DNA of 47,500 nt from Mesostigma viride (taxonomy: Eukaryota; Streptophyta; Mesostigmatophyceae; Mesostigmatales; Mesostigmataceae): positions 1,049,969 through 1,097,468 of the forward strand of contig RPFO01000003.1 in assembly GCA_009746045.1 (NCBI GenBank), read 5' to 3'. The translations under genes were made by a program, and so were the position numbers. The notes under the pieces are model-generated. The model saw only the letters and a program-made list of their open reading frames with translations, was not told the origin of the DNA and ran no database searches. Positions within the stretch are counted from its first letter, which is position 1; each line of letters opens with the position of its first letter. Below are positions 1-14,900 of the stretch, piece by piece.

Positions 1-142
1 AGCAATAGCAGCAATAGCAGCAATAGCAGCAATAGCAGCAATAGCAGCAATAGCAGCAATAGCAGCAATAGCAGCAATAGCAGCAATAGCAGCAATAGCA
101 GCAATAGCAGCAATAGCAGCAATAGCAGCAATAGCAGCAATA
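1..142. repeat. 9-bp tandem repeat (AGCAGCAAT)n
   Basis: About sixteen nearly perfect copies of a 9-bp unit AGCAGCAAT run from the window edge. One frame would read Ser-Ser-Asn and stays open to about base 200, another has stops, so a coding role in an upstream exon cannot be excluded. An intronic microsatellite is equally possible. Confidence 0.9.
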
Positions 143-863
143 GGAGGATGAGGAGCAACAGGAGATCGAGGAGCAAATCTGGAGCAGTGGCAACTTTGCC
201 TTAATCAAGCAAACGTCCCATGTGCGTGGTGCTTAACCCACCCATTGCTGTTCAATCCATTGATCGCTGCTCACGTGGTATTCTTCAGTGCAATTTTACG
301 CCTAGTGGCATTTGTCTGCACTGTCCTATATTTCAGTTGTATGTTCTTGTTATTGTTTGAATAGCCCGGCTGCCCACTCGGCATCTGCCAACAAGTACCG
401 GCAAGTAACCTTGCACTTGTTGCTGGGCACTATAGGGTCGATGTAACGAGCGACATTCAATATGAAGTGCTATTGGCTTACAAGCAGCCGGTGGCCTCAT
501 CCTGACATTTTGATATCGATGAGAAATCTGAGTAAACACACGCATTTGTTGGGAGGTCAAAGAACTACGTCCCTCTTTGCAACCTATCCTCCCTCGACCT
601 ACAAGATTATGTTATATAATACCTACATCTGAACCTACAAATGCTCACAGAGTGCTCCTACTAGTACTTGCTACTCTACTCTTCACCCAACTTGGTATCC
701 TATTCTTTCAACCCTACTTTTTATCGTATTTCCCACTCCTGCACCCGCTAGTCCTCGCCATACTACTCTGTACCTAGAAGCTAACCTATTAATACCTTTA
801 GTAAGATACCTACTAACGGTACGTATACGCACGCACCTGCTTTTCACTTCCCCCACCCGCCAG
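143..863. other. No gene recognised; probably intron of the following gene
   Basis: No convincing coding stretch is visible. The last 25 bases are pyrimidine-rich and end in CAG at 861-863, a good 3' splice site for the next exon, so at least the right part is probably intron. Confidence 0.4.
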
Positions 864-3938
<3,075 letters not shown>

Positions 3939-4033
3939 AGCGCTCTTTTGAGAGTGCAGAATGTATAAGTTGAAGGTCTAGTCTCGATTGAGGCTTTCCT
4001 GTGCCTTGACATGCCCAGATGCTTCCGAGGTTG

Positions 4034-4038
4034 TGTAA
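4034..4038 (+). terminator. TGTAA polyadenylation signal
   Basis: TGTAA lies 96 bases after the stop codon of the host gene. This pentamer is the usual poly(A) signal in chlorophyte algae and supports the gene's 3' end and the taxonomic guess. Confidence 0.6.
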
Positions 4039-4380
4039 ATAACAGTTTTGTTCACAGACATGTATCCTGCCCAGGTTTAATCCAATTACATGATGGGTGC
4101 CCCATCAGCCATTTTGCTCGTTCTGAGGCCAACACCGTTGTCCCGATTTTGGACGGGAGGGTGCATTTCGGTCCACCCAAAACGGGTTCTGTCGTCCAGA
4201 TTTAGGAAAAGAGGTAGCCCCCAGGGCAATTTTTACAGCCATCGTCCAAAGGGCCGGCGGGAAGGAGCTCCCGCGATTTTCTCCGGTTTAACTGTCAGTC
4301 ATCGGGCAGTGATGAACAGGGGGAACGACAAGATCATGCGGCGCCGTGCAGGTGACTGGCTCTGATTTGACGTTAAGTAG
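4039..4380. other. Intergenic, nothing recognised
   Basis: No gene or repeat was identified. It leads directly into a retroelement 3' end, and may be its diverged upstream part. Confidence 0.4.
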
Positions 4381-4499
4381 GTCACTGTCAGTATACCGTT
4401 GGCATTAGATAGATACAATAGACCGGTAGGATTGTTTGTCCATCCATCGATCCGTTGGGGTTAATACTCCGTGGCTCCCCAACGGGAGCTCGTGTTTAA
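4381..4499 (+). mobile_element. LINE family B 3' end (interrupted tail)
   Basis: The stretch matches the 3' ends near 29.7-30.37 kb and (antisense) 16.1 kb: GATAGAT repeats, a TAGACC-GTAGGA-TGTTTG segment, a short CCATCCAT seed, then the stem-loop GCTCCCCAACGGGAGC (4474-4489). The AT-rich tail begins GTGTTTAA and resumes at 5161 (TAAATTAATTAATTAAT) beyond a fold-back element inserted at its TTAA. Confidence 0.7.
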
Positions 4500-5156
4500 G
4501 GGGACTCGTCACCAAAACACCAAAAAATCAATAAAAATTCAAAACTCACATTAAACCTATGCGAACAATGCCCAAATGGGTTTGGGGACCCAAAGTAGCA
4601 TTTATGACGATTTGTCGTGCACTTACTTGGGGTATTACCCCCGGCATTTGGCTAAAAATAGCACAAGACGCTTTAGAAACCGTTTTTGCCACGCCACGGT
4701 CAATAGGAGCATCTGATTGACCTGCCCATACATTCCAAACAAGTTCCCCCTCTCCTCGACCGTTTGAGTTACTAACATGGTTCAGCGGGTCAGGTTTGTG
4801 AGAGTTATTAATTTTCCCGCGAAAAAAGACCGTATTTTGGCGGGAAAATTAATAACTCTCACAAACCTGCCCCGCCGACCCATGTTAGTAGCTCAAACGG
4901 TCGAGGAGAGGGGGAACTCGTTTGGAATGTATGGGCAGGTCAAACAGATGCTCCTATTGACCGTTGGGCGGCAAGAACGGTTTAGCGTCTTGTGCTATTT
5001 TTAGCCACATGCCAGGGGTAGTACCCCTAGTAAGTGCACGACAAATCGTCATAAATGCTACTTTGTGTCCCCAATCACTTTTGGGCACTGTTTGCATAGG
5101 TTTAATGCGAGTTTTGAATTTTTATTGATTTTTTGGTGTTTTGGTGACGAGTCCCC
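4500..5156. mobile_element. 657-bp fold-back element with TTAA target duplication
   Basis: The arms 4500-4820 and 4840-5156 are near-perfect inverted copies around a 19-bp loop. The ends are GGGGACTCGTCACC and its complement, and the element is flanked by TTAA on both sides (4496-4499, 5157-5160). TTAA duplication is characteristic of piggyBac-type transposition. The ends differ from the piggyBac element at 8117-28968, so another transposase would mobilise it. It has no coding capacity. Confidence 0.85.
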
Positions 5157-5180
5157 TTAATAAATTAATTAATTAATACC

Positions 5181-5398
5181 GTAGGATCCGGCACATAGCA
5201 GGCTCAAAACCATGCACTCGCCTGACAGCAGCCCTTCAGTTTGGTTGCAGGCAGCCACATTCACAAGCCGCCGCAGGTTACTGCATCGGCGACCAAGGTT
5301 TGTGTACGGCAGAAGGTGAGTAAAATGTAGTAGATCATAATGCATCTGAGTAGTGCTGAGTAGCGTAGTTAGGATTTTCTAGACTAGATAGCTTAGAG
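5181..5398. other. Nothing recognised
   Basis: Follows the (ATTA)n LINE tail. No coding or repeat signal was identified. Confidence 0.3.
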
Positions 5399-5510
5399 TT
5401 AGGTTAAAGTTCGATCCCGCGGCTTCCTCCACCTCCACCGGGCACCCATCAAGGAATATGTGCTACATGATCTCCAAACGGAGGCATGTTATAATTTAAT
5501 TTAATTTTTA
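5399..5510 (+). mobile_element. RTE-like LINE 3' UTR fragment
   Basis: The sequence is nearly the same as the 3' UTR of the full-length LINE at 16741-21877: GTGCTACATGATCTCC, stem-loop 5466-5487, then TTATAATTTAATTTAATTTTTA. It is severely 5'-truncated. The tail is followed by a G-rich sequence and not by an ATCC repeat. Confidence 0.8.
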
Positions 5511-6564
5511 CAAGGCGGGGGGGGCTCGATCCGCCCCCCCCATGCACCCCCCTGGTTTTGAGCGGGTGTCCCGGGGGTGGACCCGGCAGGGAGGCTAGAG
5601 CACGGTGGTGAAGCTAGCCGAGACTGACGTACAGTGCATGGCGGCGAGGGACGCGAACAGATAGGAAACCATGGCTATGACCCGAATGAGCCGCGGAGTC
5701 ACTAGCTGGAGTGTCCCAACGGACTCCAGAGCTCATCCTGCAACTCACGAAACTCCTACTTCCAACACCCGGTTTTTAGTTCCAACACCTGTTTCTTAGT
5801 TGTGAACACCTGAAATAGGCCCCCCAAAACGCCGCAAAATAGGCCACAGGATTCACCACTCGAAACTCGCAAAGCGTCTGTAAGTGCACTCGAGCGTTAC
5901 AAAAAAACAAACCAACAAATCGCACGGCCGCACACATGTAACGCTTTAAGGAATTATCTCTCGGCACAGATAGCACGACTTAAGGAAAAGGACACTCGTC
6001 AGCGCGACGAGGTACGACACGCCATTTTGTAACCGCTTCAACACGAATTTTCGTAACCGCCAAACGCGTGACACTTTTCATATCGTCGCTCTTTTTTTTT
6101 CCGACAACTTTTCGACCAGCGGGGATTGGCCAAGGCGCCGACGCGAAAGATTCCAGAGGACAGCATCTGACACTAGTCCAACCAAGCAGCACGGACCGCT
6201 ACGAAGCCCTGTCGTAGGAGATCCCAAAGGTTCGCGAGGACCGGGCTGCAGACCTAATTGCATTTTAGTATGGAATAATGCATCTAGATAGTAGAGTCTA
6301 GAGAATCTATTAGAGTGGTCACTTCGATTCACGTTCGTCGTCCCCCCGCAAAACGGCTCGTCGAAGGAGCTAGCCCCCAAATAATTTGCTTGGCGCTAGC
6401 CTTTCTCCCGTCATTGGCAGTCCCTGGGAAGTGTGGGAGCACCCAGGTTACTCCACAGTCAGTGAGTGGGGCACCTTCCTCCAATTTCTGAATGAATGAG
6501 GACAGAATGGATTTCCTGTGTGTGAGGGGTTTTCCTTGACCATTATTGGGGAATAAGGACTTCA
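5511..6564. other. Nothing recognised
   Basis: About 1 kb with no coding frame of convincing composition. It begins with a G-run/C-run inverted pair (5516-5550). Nothing further can be supported. Confidence 0.3.
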
Positions 6565-6759
6565 GTGGAAGTCTTTAAAAATGTGACTTGCAGTAATTCC
6601 TCTGTGCAGTTCAGCCCTTCTGGCGGGAACCACGGTTCATGCAGTTGGACGAGTAGATTGTACGATGAAACATATCTAGAATATCTGTGCGGCCTAACCT
6701 TAGAATATCCGACAAGATTAGGCATCAGCAGAATAGTATTTGCAGGACATCTCAGTTGC
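6565..6759 (+). pseudogene. RTE-like reverse transcriptase C-terminus, left half
   Basis: The frame reads ...RIVFAGHLSC up to 6759, matching RRIAFVGHLARTS of the intact LINE ORF2. The remainder continues in the same frame at 29059-29275 once 6760-29058 is removed. An older frameshift is visible, because a neighbouring frame reads LRISDKIRHQQN, matching PRISDEIRQRR. This is the oldest layer of the nest. Confidence 0.7.
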
Positions 6760-7380
6760 GCGCCATTCTTGCCCCCATGTTACTCACTGGTGAGCTGGAC
6801 ATGTCGGCTGTCCGCCTCCCCCGTGCGCGGGGGAAGGCTGGCCCGGCACCCGTGCTCCTCACCTTTAAGTACATGGCGGACAAGCTGTCGTTCCTTAAAT
6901 GCCGCAAGAAGCTCTCGAGGACTCGCTTCACGCTCAGTGGACGACGACTTGACCCTGGCCCAGCAACAGCGGCGACGCGAGCTATGGCCGACCTACCTTC
7001 AGCTCCGGCAAAGCGCAGGGGGGAAGCCGGTATACTGGAGGGGGGCGGTCATCCACGTTGACCACAAGCCCTGGCAGCCCCCTCCTGCCACCTCAGACTA
7101 GGGAATTCATACCAGTAGTGTAGATTAGTCAGGCTTAGCCTAGCTAGCATGTGGCCCACGCGCATGTGCGCCCATAATGGCCCCCAATGGATGTTGCCTA
7201 CAGAATTTAGCCAAGCCATGCCTATAACGGGACCCCCATCATGGATGTTGCATTAAGAATTTCGCCACATGTGCTATGCCCGATGCAGAGAGATGCTCTC
7301 TGTAGAGAAGCCATGTCCTAGCTCTTGTATAGCCATGATGATCTTCCCCCACATAACATACTCCCCCTTAGCTGGGCATA

Positions 7381-8003
7381 ATTAATTAGGAACATCACTC
7401 CGTTGGGAGTCAATGTAGCACATATCCCGCCCTGAGAAGGGGCATATGGCTTTTAATACATTCTAGTAGGCTACTTCCTGCAAGGGTGGGAATGTAAGCG
7501 ACCCTTGCTCTAGGTGCACCAGGGCACCTGCACCCTCATAATCTTCACACTATGCCCCAGCTAAGGGGGAGTATGTTATGTGGGGGAAGATCATCATGCC
7601 CTATACAAGAGCTAGGACGTGGCTTCTCGACAGAGAGCATCTCTCTGCATGGCATAGCATGGCTACATTCTTAATGCGACATCCATGGGGGTATACCATT
7701 ATAGGCAGGGCGTGGCTGAATGCTAAAGGCATCATCCATGGGGGGCCATTATGGGCGCACATGCGCAGGGGCCACATGCTAGGCTCAGCCTTACTAATCT
7801 ACACTACTGGTATATATTCCTAGTCTGAGGTGGCAGGAGGGGGCTGCCAGGGCTTGTGGTCAACGTGGATGACCGCCCCCCTCCAGTATACCAGCTTCCC
7901 CCTTGCGCTCTGCCGGAGCTGAAGGTAGGTCGGCCATAGCTCGCGTCGCCGCTGTTGCTGGGCCGGGGTCAAGTCGTCGTCCAGCGTGAAGCGAGTCTCC
8001 GAG
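7381..8003 (-). mobile_element. Second family A copy, antisense, 5'-truncated
   Basis: Flanked by an 11-bp duplication AGCTGGGCATA at 7370-7380 and 8004-8014. Read on the minus strand it runs from the ORF1-like domain (near 7985) through the same 3' UTR to the stem-loop (7397-7410) and AATTAAT tail (7381). Because it sits inverted inside a related copy, 6914-7370 and 7552-8003 form a long inverted repeat. Confidence 0.85.
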
Positions 8004-8128
8004 AGCTGGGCATAGTGTGAAGATTATGAGGGTGCAGGTGCCTTGGTACGTGCACCTTATAGAGCAAGGGTCGCTTACATTCCCACCCTTGCAGGAAGTA
8101 GCCTAGAATGTATTAACCCTTAAATGGT

Positions 8129-8753
8129 GTCAACTGGAACCACCGAAACGGACTGAGTTTGGGTATCTTTGTGCGCCTGGCAGTAACTAGCCAAATAACA
8201 TTTTCTGGCCCACCCTTGGAACCAAGCATGCTTTTATATCAAATAATCTTTGGGAAATTTGATTGGTCACATATCTATGCCCTACACCTGCTATAAATAG
8301 CACCCCCCTCAGGGGGGTACAGCGCACATGGGGTTCGAGACACATATATTGCATTATGGACCATTTATTCAAATCTGCTGGCCCTGGCCCTTTGAAGGGA
8401 GTTAAAATTATTCACAGGCATGCCATCAATGCATTCACAACATGAAATGTCACAAAACTGTGAACGCTACTAACCAAATGGCCCAAGGCAGCTGGCACCG
8501 TTATAACGGTGCCAGCTGACAGGGGTTAATATGGTAGCATAACAACACAAAACAGGATGCCAAATGGCATAAAATAGCAAGGGATGCCCAAATGGGCATA
8601 AAACACCACAATCATGCAATAAAACAAGAGACCATGCCATATAACACATGCCAAGATGCCGCAAGGGGCCAAAATGTCACTAGCGCACGCGTGGTAGCGC
8701 ATGACTACCCAAGGGTGTAGCTAACTGTCAAGGCTACCTGGCTATGTGCCAAA
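8129..8753. other. piggyBac non-coding end region
   Basis: AT-rich non-coding sequence between the transposase stop codon and the transposon end. It holds a perfect 30-bp palindrome at 8489-8518 and several short inverted repeats of the type ATGCC-AA-TGGCAT (8560-8600), possible transposase or hairpin sites. Confidence 0.5.
8489..8518. repeat. Perfect 30-bp palindrome
   Basis: The half-site CAGCTGGCACCGTTA is followed directly by its exact complement. It lies in the subterminal part of the piggyBac element. Confidence 0.9.
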
Positions 8754-9977
8754 CTAAGTCAGATTGTGCCTCTGGGTGCGCAGAAACTGCCTCCTACGAG
8801 GCCCTGTCAGCTGGGTGCCAGCTGCCAGCGCACGGGTCGTGCGGCCATTGGCCTCAGCCCACGCGCGGCCAGCCGGGCTGCGGGATGACAGGGGCTGCAT
8901 GGCACGCTGGCGGCGGTCGTCGCCGTCGAGGCCAGCCAGTGGCCCTGCGTGGAACACGTTCCAGCACGCGCCCGCGCACAGTGCCTGGTCGCAGTCCTTG
9001 CACCAGAAGTTGGTGCGCTTGCGCTCGGGGATCGTGGCGCACACCACACACTGCGCCGCCTCCGTCCACGGGATGCGCTCGGGTACGAGGTGGGTGCCGC
9101 TGAACCGCCCGTCCAGCCCAGGCTGGTGGGCCTCCGCGATGCGGTCGATGTCCAGCCGGGCGCCATGCCACTGATTGTTCACCAGCTGCTGTGAGAGCAA
9201 GCTGAGGAACCCCACGTGGGAGAGGCAGTCAGGGCGGTTGGCGCGGGTGAGAGTCTGCAGGATGTAGGCGTTGCCGACCGCGTTGGCCAGGTGCCCCGTG
9301 GCGACCCGGTGCCACCACACCCGCGAGACAAGGGCCTTCTGCAGGTCGTAGTTGCTGGCGAGCTGGTCAAACTTGTCCACTGCCTTGTAGCAGCTCCAGT
9401 ACGCGGGAATGAGCGAGGGGGCAGTGACCATGACGCGCTCGTCGCGGCCGCCATGGCGGCTGACCATCTCCTCCTCAAGGGGGACGCCCTTGGCCAGCAC
9501 CCACACGAGCTTGCGGTCCTGCCACGCGCACAGGGTCAGCCCATCACGGTTGACAGCCCATGCGTAGTCCCCCTGAACTGGCCTGCGGGGCATGCGGCGC
9601 TTGACCTCGGCGACGGGGATGCCACGGCGGTTGGGGAGCACCGTGCCCACCACACGGTGGCCCATGCGGTGGCACGTCTCAATCACCTCGCGCCCGGTGT
9701 AGAACCGGTCCATGGCCATGTTGACCCCGTGTGGCAGCGTGCTGGCGAGCTCACTCACCACGTGAAAGGTATGGTTGACCTGGGGCAGCTTGTCGTACGT
9801 GTTGGCATGGTAGAGGTAGCCGGTGGGCCAGTCGTTCAGGCAATACTGCTTCACGTGGAAGGGGGCAGGCTTGCTCGGGTTGAAGCACCTTATCGGGCAC
9901 AGCTTGTGCCTGGATGCGATGCTCCTCTCGTCGATGGCGGCCGCGCTGCCTGGGATGAAGTACTTCTTGTAGGCCAC
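8754..9977 (-). CDS. piggyBac transposase, C-terminal half
   Basis: This is the catalytic half of a DDE_Tnp_1_7 (piggyBac) transposase, which cuts and pastes DNA at TTAA. Numbering from the first codon after the interruption (V at 9977), D16 lies in AAIDERS, D90 in MAMDRFYTG, and D201 and D204 in AVDKFDQLASNYD. These match the three conserved catalytic aspartates of the family. The last 60 residues hold the Cys-rich zinc-binding tail (CVVC, FWCKDCDQALC, CWNVFH), which in the family contacts the terminal repeats. The 407 codons have no stop or frameshift. It has no start of its own: upstream lie the duplicated GT and the CACTA element. The N-terminal half is at 27506-28657. As it stands the gene is broken, so it counts as an interrupted gene with an otherwise intact reading frame. 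Confidence 0.9.
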   Translation of the reverse strand: MAYKKYFIPGSAAAIDERSIASRHKLCPIRCFNPSKPAPFHVKQYCLNDWPTGYLYHANTYDKLPQVNHTFHVVSELASTLPHGVNMAMDRFYTGREVIETCHRMGHRVVGTVLPNRRGIPVAEVKRRMPRRPVQGDYAWAVNRDGLTLCAWQDRKLVWVLAKGVPLEEEMVSRHGGRDERVMVTAPSLIPAYWSCYKAVDKFDQLASNYDLQKALVSRVWWHRVATGHLANAVGNAYILQTLTRANRPDCLSHVGFLSLLSQQLVNNQWHGARLDIDRIAEAHQPGLDGRFSGTHLVPERIPWTEAAQCVVCATIPERKRTNFWCKDCDQALCAGACWNVFHAGPLAGLDGDDRRQRAMQPLSSRSPAGRAWAEANGRTTRALAAGTQLTGPRRRQFLRTQRHNLT

Positions 9978-9979
9978 GT

Positions 9980-10035
9980 CACTATACTTTTCGTCCGAGG
10001 GTAGTAAAAATGATCCGAGGCGTAAATTACGAGGT
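9980..10035 (+). repeat. CACTA element left terminal inverted repeat
   Basis: 56 bp, identical to the complement of 27450-27505. It ends in GTAAATTACGAGGT, the same motif that recurs in the subterminal repeats. Confidence 0.93.
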
Positions 10036-10138
10036 GGTAATTTACGGCACAGACTACGTATACCGTTTGTATAAGAGTTCGGATCTTTCTCGTAAGCTAC
10101 GAGTTAGATCCGAGGTAAGATCCGACGTCGTAATTTAC

Positions 10139-10303
10139 GAGGTAGTAATTTACGAGGTAGTAATTTACGAGGTAGTAATTTACGAGGTAGTAATGTACGA
10201 GGTAGTAATGTACGAGGTAGTAATGTACGAGGTAGTAATTTACGAGGTAGTAAGGTACGAGGTAGTAATTTGCGAGGTAGTAATTTACGAGTTGGTAATT
10301 TAC
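10139..10303 (+). repeat. Subterminal 15-bp repeats of the CACTA element
   Basis: About eleven tandem copies of GAGGTAGTAATTTAC with few substitutions, close to the left terminal repeat and sharing its GTAA-TTTACGAGG core. In CACTA elements such subterminal repeats are transposase binding sites. The open frame with repeating Tyr-Glu-Val-Val is an artefact of the 15-bp period. Confidence 0.85.
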
Positions 10304-10310
10304 GATCCCG

Positions 10311-11029
10311 GTACTCGGTCCCGTAGGTTACGACGTCGTATGCTTCTCGCGTACACTACCGGTACTACAATCATGTCGCTATGTCGTTCTGAATTGCAGT
10401 ACGCATGTCACTTATCAGAATTTCACTTTGATTTCACTTATCATTTCGGTCAACCTAACCCCTAACACCCATTTACCCGGGGGAAAAAAATGAATGGCAT
10501 TTGCAGCAAGGCTCATGCAAGACGAGTTCCTATTTCATAAAAAATTTCATTATTAAATGCAGGATTACATGTCATGCACAAAAATCCAACGCCTTCACAG
10601 AAAATAGCATATCAAGTCTTCTGACGACAATATCAAGTCAATATCAAATTCGTGGCTTCTCTTCGTGGCTTGAAATACTGTTTCCATGCGGTGCTTAGGA
10701 CAGCTCCGGGGATGTCGGCACCGCACAGAAGCTCCATCCGGGAGCAAGTGCGCCGGGGGAAGATGTTGTACATCCAGAGCTCGATATGTGCGGGAAGCCG
10801 TCGTGTTGGAAACCGAGGTGTCTGCACATAATTCCGCGCGCAGGCAGCTTGTGCCTTTACGGGGGAAGACCTGCGACACAAAAACCGTGTCCGGACAATG
10901 CAATACGGAGAAATGGCAACGGCAGATGGAGTCGGCTAAGGCCGCTTGTAAGGAAAGTGATTTTTAATGCACGAATAAATGTATAATGCATGCTACATCG
11001 CCATCGCTTGGGCGGTGAAAAGACAAGGA
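10311..11029. other. CACTA interior; possible family C 3' end
   Basis: No convincing gene. At 10469-10483 the segment CACCCATTTACCCGG followed by an A-rich stretch matches the 3' tail of the LINE fragment at 26342-27365, so a family C 3' end may lie here on the plus strand. Confidence 0.35.
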
Positions 11030-11265
11030 CCAACCACATGCCCCCACCTACCCTTCGTGCATCCCGCCCTTGACGAGGCACAACCATGTGCCCCCACCTA
11101 CCCTTTGTGCGTCCCTCCCTTGACAAGAAACAAGCACGTGCACCTATCTAACCTTTGTGCATCCCTTCCTTGGCAAGGAACAAGCACACCCACCCACCTA
11201 CTCCACATGCATCCCTCCCTTGACAAGGAACAAGCACGATCACCCAGCTACCCACTAGCACGGCA
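11030..11265 (+). repeat. Imperfect ~60-bp tandem repeat, four copies
   Basis: The unit has the form CCCACCTACCC-TT-GTGCATCCCTCCCTTGAC-AAGGAACAAGCAC with variable spacers. Copies drift by 10-20 percent. No coding signal. Confidence 0.7.
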
Positions 11266-11469
11266 GCAAGGCAGACCTTACAATGGCAAGTGATGTTTAT
11301 CGGTAGAAACTGTTAGACAACTAGCAAACGAGCCAGCCGGTGAAGAGCAAGGCACGCATGCAAGGAATTTGTCGTTGCCTATGTCTACGCTTGTGTTTGT
11401 CACTGCAGTTGAAATCTGCATTTGCATCAGCAGGCCCGATCGAACCCCATGTCGCCACCCGCATTTCCA

Positions 11470-11880
11470 CTTATACTTCACGGCCCCTTATTCTTCTCTT
11501 GTGCCTGCCTTTGCCCTAACTGTTACCCTAGCATCTGCCCTTGCCCCTATCCTTTGATCCCCAGTGTTTGCCGTTGCCCTCATCCTTTCCCTAGTGCCTG
11601 CCCTTGTCTTCATCTTTTCCCTTGTGCCTGCCCTTGCCCTTGTCCGTTCCCTCGTGCTTGACTTGTCCTAATCTCTTTCCCTTGCGCCTGCCCTTGCCCT
11701 TATCCGCTTCCCTTGTGCCTGCCCCTGCCCTTGCCCTTGTCATTTCCCTTGAGCCTGCCCTTTTGGCAAGCACAAGTGCCTTTGTCCTTTCCTTGGCCTT
11801 GTGCTTGCTCTTCCAGTTTCCCTTTCCTTTGCTCGTGCGGTTGCCTTTGCTCTTACCCGGGTGCTTGCCCTTGCCGTTTG
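11470..11880 (+). repeat. Degenerate CCTTGCCCTTG minisatellite
   Basis: Short interspersed repeats of CTTGTGCCTGCCCTTGCC with irregular period. The strong pyrimidine bias explains the Leu/Pro/Ser open frames on both strands, which are not taken as genes. Confidence 0.65.
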
Positions 11881-13728
<1,848 letters not shown>

Positions 13729-14160
13729 TACACAAATACCGTACAGGTGGTACACAACTGCAGCCAGGACAACAGCCGGGCGCTGCGTACCTGCCGTGGG
13801 AAGGAGGGGGTGGTACACAAGTACCGTACAGGTGGTACACAACTGCAGCCAGCACAACAGCGAGTCGCTGCGTACCCGTGGGAAGGAGGGAGGTGGTACA
13901 CAAAAACCGTACAGGTGGTACACAACTGCAGCCAGCACAACAGCGAGTCGCTGCGTACCTGCCGTGGGAAGGAGGGGGGTGGTACACAAATACCGTACAG
14001 GTGGTACACAACTGCAGCCAGCACAACAGCGAGTCGCTGCGTACCTGCCGTGGGAAGGAGGGAGGTGGTACACAAAAACCGTACAGGTGGTACACAACTG
14101 CAGCCAGCACAACAGCGAGTCGCTGCGTACCTGCCGTGGGAAGGAGGGGGGTGCTACACA
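13729..14160 (+). repeat. ~86-bp minisatellite, five copies
   Basis: Each unit contains GGTGGTACACAAATACCGTA, a second GGTGGTACACAACTGCAGCC, AACAGCGAGTCGCTGCGTAC and CCGTGGGAAGGAGGG. Units differ by a few substitutions and small indels. GGTGGTACACAA occurs twice per unit, so the array has an internal sub-repeat. Overlapping open frames in all phases arise from the repeat. Confidence 0.9.
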
Positions 14161-14164
14161 AATA

Positions 14165-14900
14165 TCCGACCTATATATTAGCGATAGCCGCCGCCTATTA
14201 AACAGGTCCTATTCATCACGAGCGTCAACGCCCCGTCATCGCCCCGTCATCGCCCGGCCGAGGGCCTTAACCTGTTAACTGTTTATTCGGAGTGATAGTC
14301 AACGACCTATACTACCAATAGCTGCCGCATATCAAACATCGGTTTTTCATCGGGCCCGTCGAGGGCGATGACGGTGACGGTCGTCACCGTCATCGCCCTC
14401 GACGGGCCAACATCTAAACTCTTCTCTTAATCAACAATCTATATTACCAATAGCCGCCGCCTATCAAACAGATCCTATTCATCACGCGCGTCAACGCCCC
14501 GTCATCGCCCCGTCATCGCCCCGTGATCGCCATGCCGAGCCAGCCGAGGGCCAACCTCTTAACTCTTTACATTTGTATTCGGAGTAGTAGTCAACGACCT
14601 ATATTACCAATAGCCGCCGCATATCAAAAAGGTCGTATTCATGACGCCCGTCGAGGGCGATGACGGTGACGCCGTCACCGTCATCGCCCACGGGCCAACA
14701 TCTAAACTCTTCTCTTAATCAACAATCTATATTACCAATAGCCGCCGCCTGTCAAACAGATCCTATTCATCACGCGCGTCAACGCCCCGTCATCGCCCCG
14801 TCATCGCCCCGTCATCGCCCCGTCATCGCTCCGTGATCGCCATGCCGACTGCCGAGGGCCAACCTCTTAACTCTTTATTCGGAGTAATAGTTAACTGCCG
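14165..14900 (+). repeat. ~280-bp satellite with hairpin core
   Basis: The segment CAATAGCCGCCGC-TATCAAACAG-TCCTATTCATCACG, runs of CGCCCCGTCAT and a spacer recur at about 14176, 14452 and 14742. Between them lie half-units with a strong inverted repeat: at about 14358-14409 arms starting CCCGTCGAGGGCGATGACGG pair over about 25 bp with a 2-nt loop, and at 14648-14695 a slightly shorter version recurs. The period is about 280-290 bp, with expansion of the 12-bp CGCCCCGTCATC sub-repeat in the last copy. Confidence 0.8.

Noticed and set aside
9216-10004. 262-codon plus-strand frame over the piggyBac gene
   Set aside because: It is the antisense shadow of the transposase, which carries all the family motifs.
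10010-10465. Open frame with repeating YEVVI
   Set aside because: The period matches the 15-bp subterminal repeat of the CACTA element. There is no start context or further motif.
13729-14900. Repeat arrays considered as a CRISPR locus
   Set aside because: Units are contiguous or share similar spacers, there are no unique spacers or cas genes, and the DNA is eukaryotic.
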